In this document: positions 27,756 to 35,689 of the stretch, one piece after another
Layout: each line of letters starts with the position of its first letter
Position numbering within the stretch: the first letter of the stretch is position 1
Assembly: GCF_001544075.1 (NCBI RefSeq)
Contig: NZ_BCNT01000004.1
Coordinates: forward strand, 372,001-436,000
Length of the DNA: 64,000 bases
DNA from: Comamonas terrae
Lineage (GTDB): Bacteria; Pseudomonadota; Gammaproteobacteria; Burkholderiales; Burkholderiaceae_C
Reading direction: 5' to 3'
The notes under the pieces: generated by a model
What the model saw: only the letters and a program-made list of their open reading frames with translations
Database searches by the model: none
What the model was told of the DNA's origin: nothing
Program-made: the position numbers and the translations under genes

Positions 27756-29024
27756 ATGATCGACCGGCTGACAGAAAACCTGCTGCGACGCGCTTTCGAG
27801 CCGCTGGTCAGGCAGGGCCAGTTGGACGTGGTGCTGCCCTGGGGCCGCGAGCTGCGCTTTGGCGACGGGGGCGAACCCCGGGCGCGCATACGCTTTGCCG
27901 ACCGGCGCGCCCTCTGGGCGCTGCTGCGCGACCCGGACCTGAACTTCGGCGAGATGTTCATGCAGGAGCGGCTGGTGGTGGAGCAGGGCACGGTGTACGA
28001 CGTGCTCGAGCTTGTGCTGCGCGGCGCGCGCGAGGTGCCGGTGCCGGCCAGCGTGCGCATGCTCGATGCCTGGCGCATGCGGCTGCGCCCGTTCCTGCAG
28101 AACAACCTGCGCGGCAGGTCGCGCGCCAACGTGGCGCACCACTACGATCTCGACGACAGGCTGTACCAGCTGTTCCTGGACCCGGAGCGCCAGTATTCGT
28201 GCGCCTACTTCGAGCGCGGCGACGAGACGCTGGAACAGGCCCAGCAGGCCAAGATGCGCCATATCGCGGCCAAGCTGCTGGTGGTGCCCGGCCAGCGTGT
28301 GCTCGATATCGGCTGCGGCTGGGGCGGGCTGTCGCGCTACCTGGCCGAGGTGGCCGGCGCCGGCCATGTGACGGGCGTGACGCTGTCGACCGAGCAGCTG
28401 GCCGGCGCCCGGCAGCGCGCCGCCGCCTCGTCCTGCGCGGCCCAGCTGGAATACCGGTTGCAGGACTACCGCGACATCGATCCGGCGAAGGACGGCCGGT
28501 TCGACCGCATCGTCTCGGTAGGCATGTTCGAGCATGTGGGCACCCAGTTCCACGATGCGTTCTTTCGCCAGTGCCGCGAGCTGCTCAGCGACGACGGCGT
28601 GATGCTGCTGCACTTCATCGGCAACAGCGACGTGCCCGATTTCAACAATCCCTGGATAGAGCGCTACATCTTTCCGGGCGGGCATATCCCGTCCATGTCG
28701 GAGTTCACGCCGGCCATCGAGCGCGCTGGCCTCGTGATCTGTGACATCGAAGTGCTGCGCCTGCACTATGCGCGGACGCTGCGCATCTGGCGCGAGCGCT
28801 TCCTGGCCCGGCGCGCGGAGGCCAGGGCGCTGTACGACGAGCGCTTTTGCAGGATGTGGGAGTTCTACCTGTCCATGTCCGAGACGGCGTTCCGCTACCA
28901 GGACATCGCCATTTTCCAGATCCAGCTCGCACGCCGCCAGGAAGCCGTGCCGCTCACGCGCGACTACATCGGGCAGCGCGAAACGCAGCTGCGCGAACGC
29001 GAGCAGGCGCTGTCGCGCTATTGA
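27756..29024 (+). CDS. cyclopropane-fatty-acid synthase-family SAM methyltransferase
   Basis: A 422-residue protein of the CFA/Mycolic-acid synthase family. An N-terminal SCP2-like region is followed by RANVAHHYDLDDRLYQLFLD, YSCAYFERGDETLEQAQQAK, the SAM motif VLDIGCGWGGLSRYLAEVAG and GVTLSTEQL, then SVGMFEHVG and HFIGN. CFA synthases add methylene or methyl groups to double bonds of membrane lipid acyl chains. GGAGGAG stands about 7 nt before the ATG. Being last in this plus-strand group, it points to a lipid substrate for the whole cluster, or it may be an ordinary membrane-lipid enzyme. Confidence 0.88.
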   Translation: MIDRLTENLLRRAFEPLVRQGQLDVVLPWGRELRFGDGGEPRARIRFADRRALWALLRDPDLNFGEMFMQERLVVEQGTVYDVLELVLRGAREVPVPASVRMLDAWRMRLRPFLQNNLRGRSRANVAHHYDLDDRLYQLFLDPERQYSCAYFERGDETLEQAQQAKMRHIAAKLLVVPGQRVLDIGCGWGGLSRYLAEVAGAGHVTGVTLSTEQLAGARQRAAASSCAAQLEYRLQDYRDIDPAKDGRFDRIVSVGMFEHVGTQFHDAFFRQCRELLSDDGVMLLHFIGNSDVPDFNNPWIERYIFPGGHIPSMSEFTPAIERAGLVICDIEVLRLHYARTLRIWRERFLARRAEARALYDERFCRMWEFYLSMSETAFRYQDIAIFQIQLARRQEAVPLTRDYIGQRETQLREREQALSRY

Positions 29025-29080
29025 AAAAGGTGCTGCCTGCGCTTGTGCCGGCTCACATTTGTCAATGAATGCATTGGAAT

Positions 29081-30325
29081 TCAAGAAGTAGCAAGCGCTG
29101 ATTGCTCCAGAATCTGAAGCAGGCCGGCAAAGCGCCCGTCATCCAGCCACGGGCTGTTGCTGATGGCCAGCAGCCGGCCCGCCCAGTCGCGGGCCTGCTC
29201 CACAGGGTCGTGGCGGGCCGCGTCCAGCACATGGTCGTAGCGGCCGTAGTCGGTCAGCACGTGGACGAAGGGCAGGGACAGGCCGCTGCCGTCGCCCCAA
29301 TGCGCGCGCAGCAGCGCGTCGCGCGCCGCGCTGCGCGGCAGGCGCAGCAGGATCACGGGCCAGGTGCCCCGGGCCCGGGGCGCGGCGTCCGCGACGACTT
29401 CGAGGCCCGGGATGGCGGCCAGTTGCGCACTGCGCCGCTGCGCCTGCCCGGCGGCCTGCTGCTGGAAGGCGGCAAGGCGCTCCAGCGCCCGGCAGCCCAC
29501 GCGCCGGCGCCAGCGGCCCAGCGGGTGCTGGGGAATGAAGTCGTCGAAATCGTCGCCCGCGGCTTCCACCCAGTCATGGCGTGCCAGCGATTGCTGCAGC
29601 GGCGCGCCATAGGCCAGATGCAGGCCCGCGGGGCGGTAGAGCGCGGCATAGCCTGCAAGCTCCACGCTGCGGCGCAGCTCCCACCAGGGGCTGGGCCGGA
29701 CGGTGGCGGCGCTGGTGGCGCGCAGCGCCTCGCGCACAGCGGCGTCGCGCGCGGTCAGCACGCCGCCCTCGAAGGTGGTCAGGCCCTTGCCCACGGCCAG
29801 ACTGTAGAAGCCGATGTCGCCCAGCGTGCCTGCGGGCCGGTCGTTCGGCTGCGGTCCGAATTTGGCCCCCAGCGCCTGGGCGGCATCCTCGACCACATAG
29901 GCGCCCACGGCATGTGCGCGGTCCATCGCCATGGCCACGTCGGCCACGCGGCCGCACAGATGCGTGGGCAGCACGGCCAGCGTCCGTTCGCTGCACAGCG
30001 CGCGCAGGGCCTGCGGGTCCATGTCGAGCGCGTCGGCGCGCAGGTCGCACAGGCGCAGCCGGAGCCCGCATTGCGCCACGGCCAGGGCCACGAGCGGGCA
30101 GGTATAGGCGGGGGCAACGACTTCGCTGCGTCCGGGGGCCAGCGTTTTCAGCGTGCGCAGGGCCACCATGAGCGCCGAGGTGCCCGAGCATTCGAGCTGG
30201 ACCTGGTGGGGCAGGCCCAGCCACTGCGCGAGCCGTCCGGCCAGATCGGCATCGCCCCAGGGCCGCAGGTCCGCCAGCCGCAGCGGCAGGCCCGCGGTCG
30301 GCGGAACCGTGGCCGGCCTAGCCAT
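29081..30325 (-). CDS. DegT/DnrJ/EryC1/StrS-family aminotransferase
   Basis: A 414-residue PLP enzyme of the sugar-aminotransferase superfamily. ECSGTSALMVALRTL, VVAPAYTCPLVALAVAQCGL, VVEDAAQALGA and the PLP lysine in YSLAVGKGLTTFEGG are visible. The family usually aminates keto sugars, including the UDP-sugar step made by ArnB. The ATG at 30325 overlaps the preceding small transporter gene by 8 bp, so it is coupled to it. It is the last gene of the minus-strand run and converges on the methyltransferase gene with 56 bp between. Confidence 0.82.
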   Translation of the reverse strand: MARPATVPPTAGLPLRLADLRPWGDADLAGRLAQWLGLPHQVQLECSGTSALMVALRTLKTLAPGRSEVVAPAYTCPLVALAVAQCGLRLRLCDLRADALDMDPQALRALCSERTLAVLPTHLCGRVADVAMAMDRAHAVGAYVVEDAAQALGAKFGPQPNDRPAGTLGDIGFYSLAVGKGLTTFEGGVLTARDAAVREALRATSAATVRPSPWWELRRSVELAGYAALYRPAGLHLAYGAPLQQSLARHDWVEAAGDDFDDFIPQHPLGRWRRRVGCRALERLAAFQQQAAGQAQRRSAQLAAIPGLEVVADAAPRARGTWPVILLRLPRSAARDALLRAHWGDGSGLSLPFVHVLTDYGRYDHVLDAARHDPVEQARDWAGRLLAISNSPWLDDGRFAGLLQILEQSALATS

Positions 30326-30803
30326 GGCGACGGGGGGCGGGCGGATGCTCCATGAGGTGTGCCGCACCCGCGCTGGCCGAGCCCGCGCCGGGATTGCCGC
30401 CCGCATGGCCGGCCGCATCGCCGTGTTCATCGGCCTCGCGGGTTTCGCTGACGGCCAGGCAGGCAATGCCGGCCACGATGAAGCCGCAGCCCATGATCTG
30501 CGGCCAGCCAATCTGCTCGCTGAACAGCCAGTGGGAAACCGCCAGCACCGAGATGATCTCCAGGTGCGAGGCCGCGAACGCCGGGCCTATGGGAGCGCGC
30601 TGCAGCAGGCTCATCCAGGTGAAGAAGGCGCCGATGTAGCCCACGAAGGCGCCGTAGATCCAGGGCTGGCCGAACACGCGCAGCAGCCAGGCCGTCGACA
30701 TCTCCAGCGGCAGGGCCGATTCGCCCGCGTACTTGAAGCTGATCTGGGCCAGGGTGTCGAAAGCCATGAGCACCAGAAAGCCGATGATGTAGAAACGCTT
30801 CAT
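30318..30803 (-). CDS. small EamA/SMR-like membrane protein (second of a pair)
   Basis: A 161-residue protein with four predicted membrane helices (FYIIGFLVLMAFDTLAQISF, IYGAFVGYIGAFFTWMSLL, ASHLEIISVLAVSHWLF, IMGCGFIVAGIACLAV) plus a 45-residue polar, Ala/Gly/His-rich tail. Half-size EamA/SMR proteins often act as heterodimers; ArnE/ArnF, which flip a lipid-linked amino sugar, are the best-known case. It is next to a similar four-helix protein and an ArnB-like aminotransferase. Function is inferred. Confidence 0.78.
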   Translation of the reverse strand: MKRFYIIGFLVLMAFDTLAQISFKYAGESALPLEMSTAWLLRVFGQPWIYGAFVGYIGAFFTWMSLLQRAPIGPAFAASHLEIISVLAVSHWLFSEQIGWPQIMGCGFIVAGIACLAVSETREADEHGDAAGHAGGNPGAGSASAGAAHLMEHPPAPRRHG

Positions 30804-30804
30804 C

Positions 30805-31173
30805 TCAGTGCAGCCCCACCACCGCCACGCCGATGGAGACCAGCACGATGCCGGCCACGCGCATGGGCGCCAGCTTTTCCTTGAACAGGATGCGGCCCAG
30901 GATCATGATGGCTACGATGTTGATCGAGCCCAGCAGCACGCCGTCGGACAGCGGCACCAGCGACAGGAACGCCAGCCAGGCCAGGAATTCGGCCACATAG
31001 CAGGCGCCGCCGATCCAGATCCAGGGCCGCGAGAGCATGAAGCGCCAGCGCGCCATGCCGTCGCGTTCGCCGGGCTCGCTGGCGGCGGCCTTGAAGGCCA
31101 GCTGTCCGCCGCTGTCCACCAGCACGTTGACGATCCAGAGCGTGATGACCAGGGGCGAAAGCTCACTGCCCAT
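30805..31173 (-). CDS. small EamA/SMR-like membrane protein (first of a pair)
   Basis: A 122-residue protein with four predicted helices, including LVITLWIVNVLVDSGGQLAF, WIWIGGACYVAEFLAWLAFL, LLGSINIVAIMILGRILF and VAGIVLVSIGVAVVGL. Its length is that of an SMR or ArnE-type subunit. It overlaps the hydrolase gene end by 11 bp and is 1 bp from its partner, so the two are probably made together and dimerise. Substrate unknown. Confidence 0.78.
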   Translation of the reverse strand: MGSELSPLVITLWIVNVLVDSGGQLAFKAAASEPGERDGMARWRFMLSRPWIWIGGACYVAEFLAWLAFLSLVPLSDGVLLGSINIVAIMILGRILFKEKLAPMRVAGIVLVSIGVAVVGLH

Positions 31174-32092
31174 GGACTTCGACCTTGAGCGGGGCGGCAG
31201 TGCGCGCGATCTGCGCGACGAACTCGTTCATCTTGGCGATCACGGTGCGGCGCTCGCGGTCGATGGTGATCATGTGGTAGCAGTTGTCGAGCAGCACCAG
31301 CTCCACATGGGCGTTGCTGGCGCCGCGCACGATGTCCTGCGCGTTGCCGACCGCAGAGATGTCGTCCTCCCTGGCATGCACCACGAGGCAGGGCGAGCGC
31401 AGCCGGCCCAGGCGCGAGCGCACGTGGGCCGAGAGGCGGCGCAGCTCGATGATGGACCACCAGGGGTTGCCGGGCAGGCCCGCGGCGCTGCTGTCGCCGC
31501 TGTGCATCTGCTCGACGATGCGCGCGCGCAGCGCCTCGTCCTTGATGCCGTAGGGCGGAGCCTCCATGAAGACGTTGTTGCGGCCGATGCCGAGCAGCCG
31601 GAACAGCGGCAGCAGAAAGGCCAGTCGCGTGTAGAAGGGAATGCTCCAGCCGTCGTAGCGGAAGGTGGTCGAGAGCGCGCACACGCCGGCCACGTCTTCC
31701 GGGCGGTCCTCGGCCACGGCCAGCGACAGCAGCGCGCCCATGGACAGGCCGCCCACGACCACATGGTCCACATGACCGCGAAAGCGCTGCAGGCCCGAAG
31801 CCACGCTGGCCAGCCAGTCGCCCCAGCGGGTGTCGACCAGATCCTCCATGGTGCCGCAGTGGCCGGCCAGCTGCACCGCATAGACGGTGAAGCCCTGCCT
31901 GTTCAGGCCCTTGCCCAGCACGCGCATCTCGGCGGGCGTGCCCGTGAGGCCGTGCACCAGCAGCACGCCGGTGCGGGCATGGCTGCCAGAGCCCGGCATG
32001 ACGAATTCATGGGGCGTGAGGCACAGGCTTTCCAGCCCGGCCGTCTTGTCGCTGTCCTGCAGCTGCGCGAAGCCTTGGGCCATGTCGTTCAT
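31163..32092 (-). CDS. alpha/beta hydrolase (carboxylesterase/monoglyceride-lipase-like)
   Basis: A 309-residue serine hydrolase. LLVHGLTGTPAEMR forms the oxyanion region, GGLSMGALLSL is the nucleophile elbow, the acid is probably in HAREDDISA and the histidine in CYHMITIDRERR. The pattern is that of Est30-type carboxylesterases and monoacylglycerol lipases. The chosen start overlaps the HAD gene stop in an ATGA arrangement. A lipid or ester substrate fits the cluster, but none is proven. Confidence 0.82.
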   Translation of the reverse strand: MNDMAQGFAQLQDSDKTAGLESLCLTPHEFVMPGSGSHARTGVLLVHGLTGTPAEMRVLGKGLNRQGFTVYAVQLAGHCGTMEDLVDTRWGDWLASVASGLQRFRGHVDHVVVGGLSMGALLSLAVAEDRPEDVAGVCALSTTFRYDGWSIPFYTRLAFLLPLFRLLGIGRNNVFMEAPPYGIKDEALRARIVEQMHSGDSSAAGLPGNPWWSIIELRRLSAHVRSRLGRLRSPCLVVHAREDDISAVGNAQDIVRGASNAHVELVLLDNCYHMITIDRERRTVIAKMNEFVAQIARTAAPLKVEVHGQ

Positions 32093-32799
32093 GCCGGCTG
32101 CTCCAGTCCGAGCAGCGTGCGTTCCAGCAGGGCGGTGGCCTGGCCGAAATGCGTGAAGCGCGCATGTGCGATGCCCTGGCTTTCGCAATAGTCGACGAGC
32201 TTGTGCTTGGCCAGCACGAAGTCGGCCTTGCCCGAGACGCAGAAGTCCGAGCTGCCGTCGCCGATATAGAGCACGCGGCCGTGCACGGCCTGCTGCTCGG
32301 CCAGGCGCTCGCACTTGCAGTTGCCGCTGGCGCGCGCGCAGCGCGCGCTGGCCCAGGGCGATTCCAGGCGCCATTGCCGCTCGCCGGTCTGCACCAGATG
32401 GTTGGCAATGACTTCCAGGTCGCCCAGGCCGTGGCGGCCCAGTACATGGCGGATCGCATAGTCGATGCCGTCGCTGACCACCTGCACCTTGACGCCGTGC
32501 AGCCGGGCCTCGGCCACGAAGCCCACGAATTCGGGATCGATGGCTATGGTGTCCAGATGGGCCTGCAGCTCGCTTTCGCTCATGTCGAGCAGGGCCACCT
32601 GGCCCTTCATGCATTCGCGCGAGCCGATGTCGCCGCGCTCCCAGGCATCTTCCAGCTCCTGCCAGCCCGGCTTGCCGAAGCGGTTGAGCAGGGTATCGGT
32701 CACGTCGAGCACGCTGATCGTGCCGTCGAAATCGCTCTGGACCATCCAGCCGCCCTGATGGGAGCCGTTGGCCGGGTACAACTGAATGCGCTTATTCAT
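32089..32799 (-). CDS. HAD-IB family phosphatase (MtnX/SerB-like)
   Basis: A 236-residue phosphatase with HAD motif I SDFDGTISVLD (two catalytic Asp), motif II VVSDGID, and motif IV GDGSSDFCV. A helical cap with two cysteines in CKCERL lies between. It resembles the MtnX and phosphoserine-phosphatase branch, but no methionine-salvage genes are nearby. Overlaps on both sides (adapter gene by 8 bp, hydrolase by 4 bp) show it is part of the same coupled operon. It may dephosphorylate a pathway intermediate. Confidence 0.82.
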   Translation of the reverse strand: MNKRIQLYPANGSHQGGWMVQSDFDGTISVLDVTDTLLNRFGKPGWQELEDAWERGDIGSRECMKGQVALLDMSESELQAHLDTIAIDPEFVGFVAEARLHGVKVQVVSDGIDYAIRHVLGRHGLGDLEVIANHLVQTGERQWRLESPWASARCARASGNCKCERLAEQQAVHGRVLYIGDGSSDFCVSGKADFVLAKHKLVDYCESQGIAHARFTHFGQATALLERTLLGLEQPA

Positions 32800-33757
32800 G
32801 GAAGCTCACCCTCACGTTCTGGCCCACCTTGGCCTGTGCCGGAGCCTGGTCGAAGCTCAGCACGCACTCGATGACGCGTATGGGGCCGCGTTGGGCGTCA
32901 TCCTGCAGCCGCGCGGTCCCGTAGACGGGGCTCACGCGCAGCACGGTGGCATTGGGAAATGAGACGGCCGCGGCGCCGCCGTCGCTGTCGGCCACCACGG
33001 TGGCATGCATGCCTTCGCGCACCACGTTGGCAAAGCTCTCGTTGAGCTCGGCCCGCACGATCAGCGGACGCTTGGGCAGCAGCACCAGGGCCGGGGCGCC
33101 GGGCTGCACATTGGCCCCGGCATGGGTGGCGATGCGCACCACGGTAGCCGCCTCGGGCGCATGCAGCTCGAAGCGTTTCTGCTGCGCGCGCAGCTGTTCC
33201 ACCTTGCGCTGCGCGACCACCACTTCGGCGGCCGCCACGTCGATTTCGGACTGCGCATCGCGCAGTGCCTGGGCGGCCTCGTCCACGTTCTGCGCATCGG
33301 CCGCGCCTTCCCTGGCGGCGGCCTGCCAGCGCGCCAGCGTCTGCTTGAGCACGGGCAGGCGCGCTAGGCGCGCCTTCTGCCGGGCCTGGGCCAGTTGCCA
33401 TTCGGATTCGGCCACCGACAGGTCGGCGCGTGCGGCGTCGTCGCCCACGCGCAGCAGCAGCTGGCCGCGCTGCACGGCCTGGCCTTCCTTGACGGACAGC
33501 TGCTGCACGGTGCCGGCCGCCGCGGCCGACAGCTCCATCAGGCCGCCTTCGACGTCGATCTTGCCGCGCGCCATGGCCACGGGCGCATTGTTCTTGGCCT
33601 GCGCCGCGGCGGAAGAGATGGCCGAAGGCGTATCCCGGGAGGGCGAGCAGCCCGAGACCGCGAAGGCCGAGGCCAGGATCAGGGCCGCGGCCAGGCTGCA
33701 GGGCAGAGGCTGCGCAACGGGGCTCCGGTCGGCGCGGCGGGAGCGGTAAACATTCAT
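32792..33757 (-). CDS. HlyD/MacA-like periplasmic adapter lipoprotein
   Basis: A 321-residue adapter for a tripartite efflux pump. A lipoprotein signal ends at the lipobox VSGC (near C36), followed by a lipoyl-like half (GTVQQLSVKEGQAVQRGQLL), a coiled-coil hairpin (ADLSVAESEWQLAQARQKAR through AEVVVAQRKVEQLRAQQ) and the second lipoyl half plus beta domain (APEAATVVRIATHAGANVQPG). The start overlaps the ATPase stop by 4 bp. Being a lipoprotein rather than a membrane-anchored adapter is like DevB-relatives and some RND adapters. Confidence 0.87.
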   Translation of the reverse strand: MNVYRSRRADRSPVAQPLPCSLAAALILASAFAVSGCSPSRDTPSAISSAAAQAKNNAPVAMARGKIDVEGGLMELSAAAAGTVQQLSVKEGQAVQRGQLLLRVGDDAARADLSVAESEWQLAQARQKARLARLPVLKQTLARWQAAAREGAADAQNVDEAAQALRDAQSEIDVAAAEVVVAQRKVEQLRAQQKRFELHAPEAATVVRIATHAGANVQPGAPALVLLPKRPLIVRAELNESFANVVREGMHATVVADSDGGAAAVSFPNATVLRVSPVYGTARLQDDAQRGPIRVIECVLSFDQAPAQAKVGQNVRVSFHE

Positions 33758-34524
33758 GGGACTTGTTCCTTGAGAGGGCTGGTCTGGCGCCAGTCGCTGC
33801 GGATGGCGCCGTCCTCCATGCCCAGCACGCGGTCCGCGTGGCGCACCAGGCGCGGGTCGTGGCTCACGCACAGCACCGTGGTGCCGTGCGTGCGCGCCGC
33901 GCGGTGCAGGATGTCGATCACGCGCTGGCCGCTTTCGGCATCCAGCGCGCTGGTGGGTTCGTCGGCGAACAGCAGCTGCGGCTCCTTGGCCATGGCGCGG
34001 GCAATGGCCACGCGCTGCTTCTCGCCGCCCGACAGCTGGGCCGGCCGCATGTGGCTGCGGTGGGACAGGCCCACCTCGTCCAGCGCCACCTTGGCGCGGC
34101 GCAGCGTCTCGCGGCTGTCCAGGCCCATATAGCCCAGCGGCAGCTGCACCTGCTCCAGCGCCGTCAGCGCGGGAAACAGGTTGAAGCCCTGGAACACGAA
34201 GCCCGTGTAGCGCAGGCGGAATTTCTCGAGCGCGCGCTGGCCCATGCGGCCCAGGTCCTGGCCCAGCGCCAGGGCCTGGCCGCTGTCGGGCGACTGCAGG
34301 CCCGACATCAGCGACAGCAGCGTGCTCTTGCCGCAGCCCGAGGGGCCCGAGATCAGGCTGAGCTCGCCCGGATACAGGGTGACGGAGAGATCCTGCAGCA
34401 CCTGGACCTGCACCACGCCGCTCAGAAAGGTCTTGCACAGGCGCACGGCCTCCAGGCTGGGCGCCAGATCGGGCTTGAGCGGCGGTGCCATGGCGGCGTG
34501 TGCGGCAGTGTTCATGGTGGTCAT
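33754..34524 (-). CDS. ABC exporter ATP-binding protein (MacB/LolD/DevA-like)
   Basis: A 256-residue ATPase with Walker A GPSGCGKSTLL, FVFQGFNLFPALTALEQV, signature LSGGEKQRVAIARAM, Walker B LLFADEPTSALD and the VSHDPR switch. This is the mechanotransmission type that works with FtsX/MacB permeases to move lipids, lipoproteins or macrolides across the envelope. The ATG at 34524 is preferred to the longer frame, which overlaps the permease gene. It lies between its permease and adapter genes. Confidence 0.9.
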   Translation of the reverse strand: MTTMNTAAHAAMAPPLKPDLAPSLEAVRLCKTFLSGVVQVQVLQDLSVTLYPGELSLISGPSGCGKSTLLSLMSGLQSPDSGQALALGQDLGRMGQRALEKFRLRYTGFVFQGFNLFPALTALEQVQLPLGYMGLDSRETLRRAKVALDEVGLSHRSHMRPAQLSGGEKQRVAIARAMAKEPQLLFADEPTSALDAESGQRVIDILHRAARTHGTTVLCVSHDPRLVRHADRVLGMEDGAIRSDWRQTSPLKEQVP

Positions 34525-34534
34525 GCCGTGCCTC

Positions 34535-35689
34535 TCAGCGCAACAGCGTTGCGGGATCCGCGCGCAGCAGGCTGCGCATGGCGCCCAGGCCGGACAGCAG
34601 CGACAGCACGGCCACCAGCACCGCACAGGCCAGCACGGCGGCCAGGTTCAGCGCCACGGGAACGCGGTAGGCCGCGGCAATGCTCAGCAGCACAGCGCTG
34701 GCGAGGGCCGCGAGCACAAAGCCCAGGCCGCCGATCCAGCAGGCCTGCTCGACCACGACGCGGCCCAGCGCGCCGCGGCTCACGCCCAGCGCGTTGAGCA
34801 CGGCGTATTCGCGGGCCGAGCCGGCCACCACGGCCTTGAGTGACTGGCTGGTCACGACCGAGCCGACCAGGCAGACGATGATGGCCATGAACAGCACGCC
34901 GGCGCCGGCGCCGGTGTCGAGCATCCAGTAGCGCTGCGAGCGGCGGGCAAAGGACTTGGCGGTCCAGGCCTCGTAGGGGCCGAAGCCGGACACGGTATGG
35001 GACAGGCGCTGCTGCACGGCCTCGGGCCTGGCGCCGGCGCGCACGCGGGCCACGAAATAGGTGCTGGCATTGCTGCCGGCAATCTCCCGGGCCGTGGCCA
35101 GGGAGGCAATCACGTTGGCGCCGCCCAGGCCGCGCAGGCCATCCACGGCGGCCACGATATGCACTGCATGGTTGTTGACCCAGGCCGTGCCGCCTTCGGG
35201 CGTGCCCAGCGTGTCGAGGTCGGCCCGGTCCACGATCACGGCACCGGGCTCGCGCAGGCGCTGGCGCTGCCAGGATGTGAGGAGCTGGGTGAACATCATG
35301 GAGTCGTCGGCCGTGCTGATGCCCGACAGGTAGATGGAGACGCCGCCGCTGGTTGTATCGGGGCCGGCGCCGTAGTGGGCGGGTGCGGCGGCGCGCCAGT
35401 CGCCGTCGATCCAGACATAGGGCTCGACGGCGGCCACGTCGGGGTCCATGCGCACGCGCATTTCCACGTCGCTGCCGATGTTGCGGCCGAAGTTCACGCT
35501 CTGCGTGCCCGGATAGCCAACCCAGATGTCGGCGGAGGAGGCCGTCACATAGACCGCGGCGGAGCCGAAGATGCCCAGGACCAGCGCGGCCTGCATGGCC
35601 AGCAGCACGCCCGAGAAGCCGACTGCGAAGACCGAGGGAATGAAACGGCGCCACTCGTGCACCAGCGTCTTGCGTGCCAGCGCGATCAT
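34535..35689 (-). CDS. FtsX/MacB-type ABC transporter permease
   Basis: A 384-residue permease with one N-terminal helix (FIPSVFAVGFSGVLLAMQAALVLG), a large periplasmic domain of about 220 residues, and three C-terminal helices (VLFMAIIVCLVGSVVTSQS, GGLGFVLAALASAVLLSIAA, LAAVLACAVLVAVLSLL). This is the type VII ABC topology of DevC, MacB and LolCE. It overlaps the outer-membrane factor gene by 4 bp. Confidence 0.88.
   Translation of the reverse strand: MIALARKTLVHEWRRFIPSVFAVGFSGVLLAMQAALVLGIFGSAAVYVTASSADIWVGYPGTQSVNFGRNIGSDVEMRVRMDPDVAAVEPYVWIDGDWRAAAPAHYGAGPDTTSGGVSIYLSGISTADDSMMFTQLLTSWQRQRLREPGAVIVDRADLDTLGTPEGGTAWVNNHAVHIVAAVDGLRGLGGANVIASLATAREIAGSNASTYFVARVRAGARPEAVQQRLSHTVSGFGPYEAWTAKSFARRSQRYWMLDTGAGAGVLFMAIIVCLVGSVVTSQSLKAVVAGSAREYAVLNALGVSRGALGRVVVEQACWIGGLGFVLAALASAVLLSIAAAYRVPVALNLAAVLACAVLVAVLSLLSGLGAMRSLLRADPATLLR

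Noticed and set aside
34524..34626. Longer N-terminus of the efflux ATPase starting at 34626
   Set aside because: It would overlap the permease gene by 92 bp and adds a Cys/Trp/Arg-rich stretch unlike any ABC ATPase.
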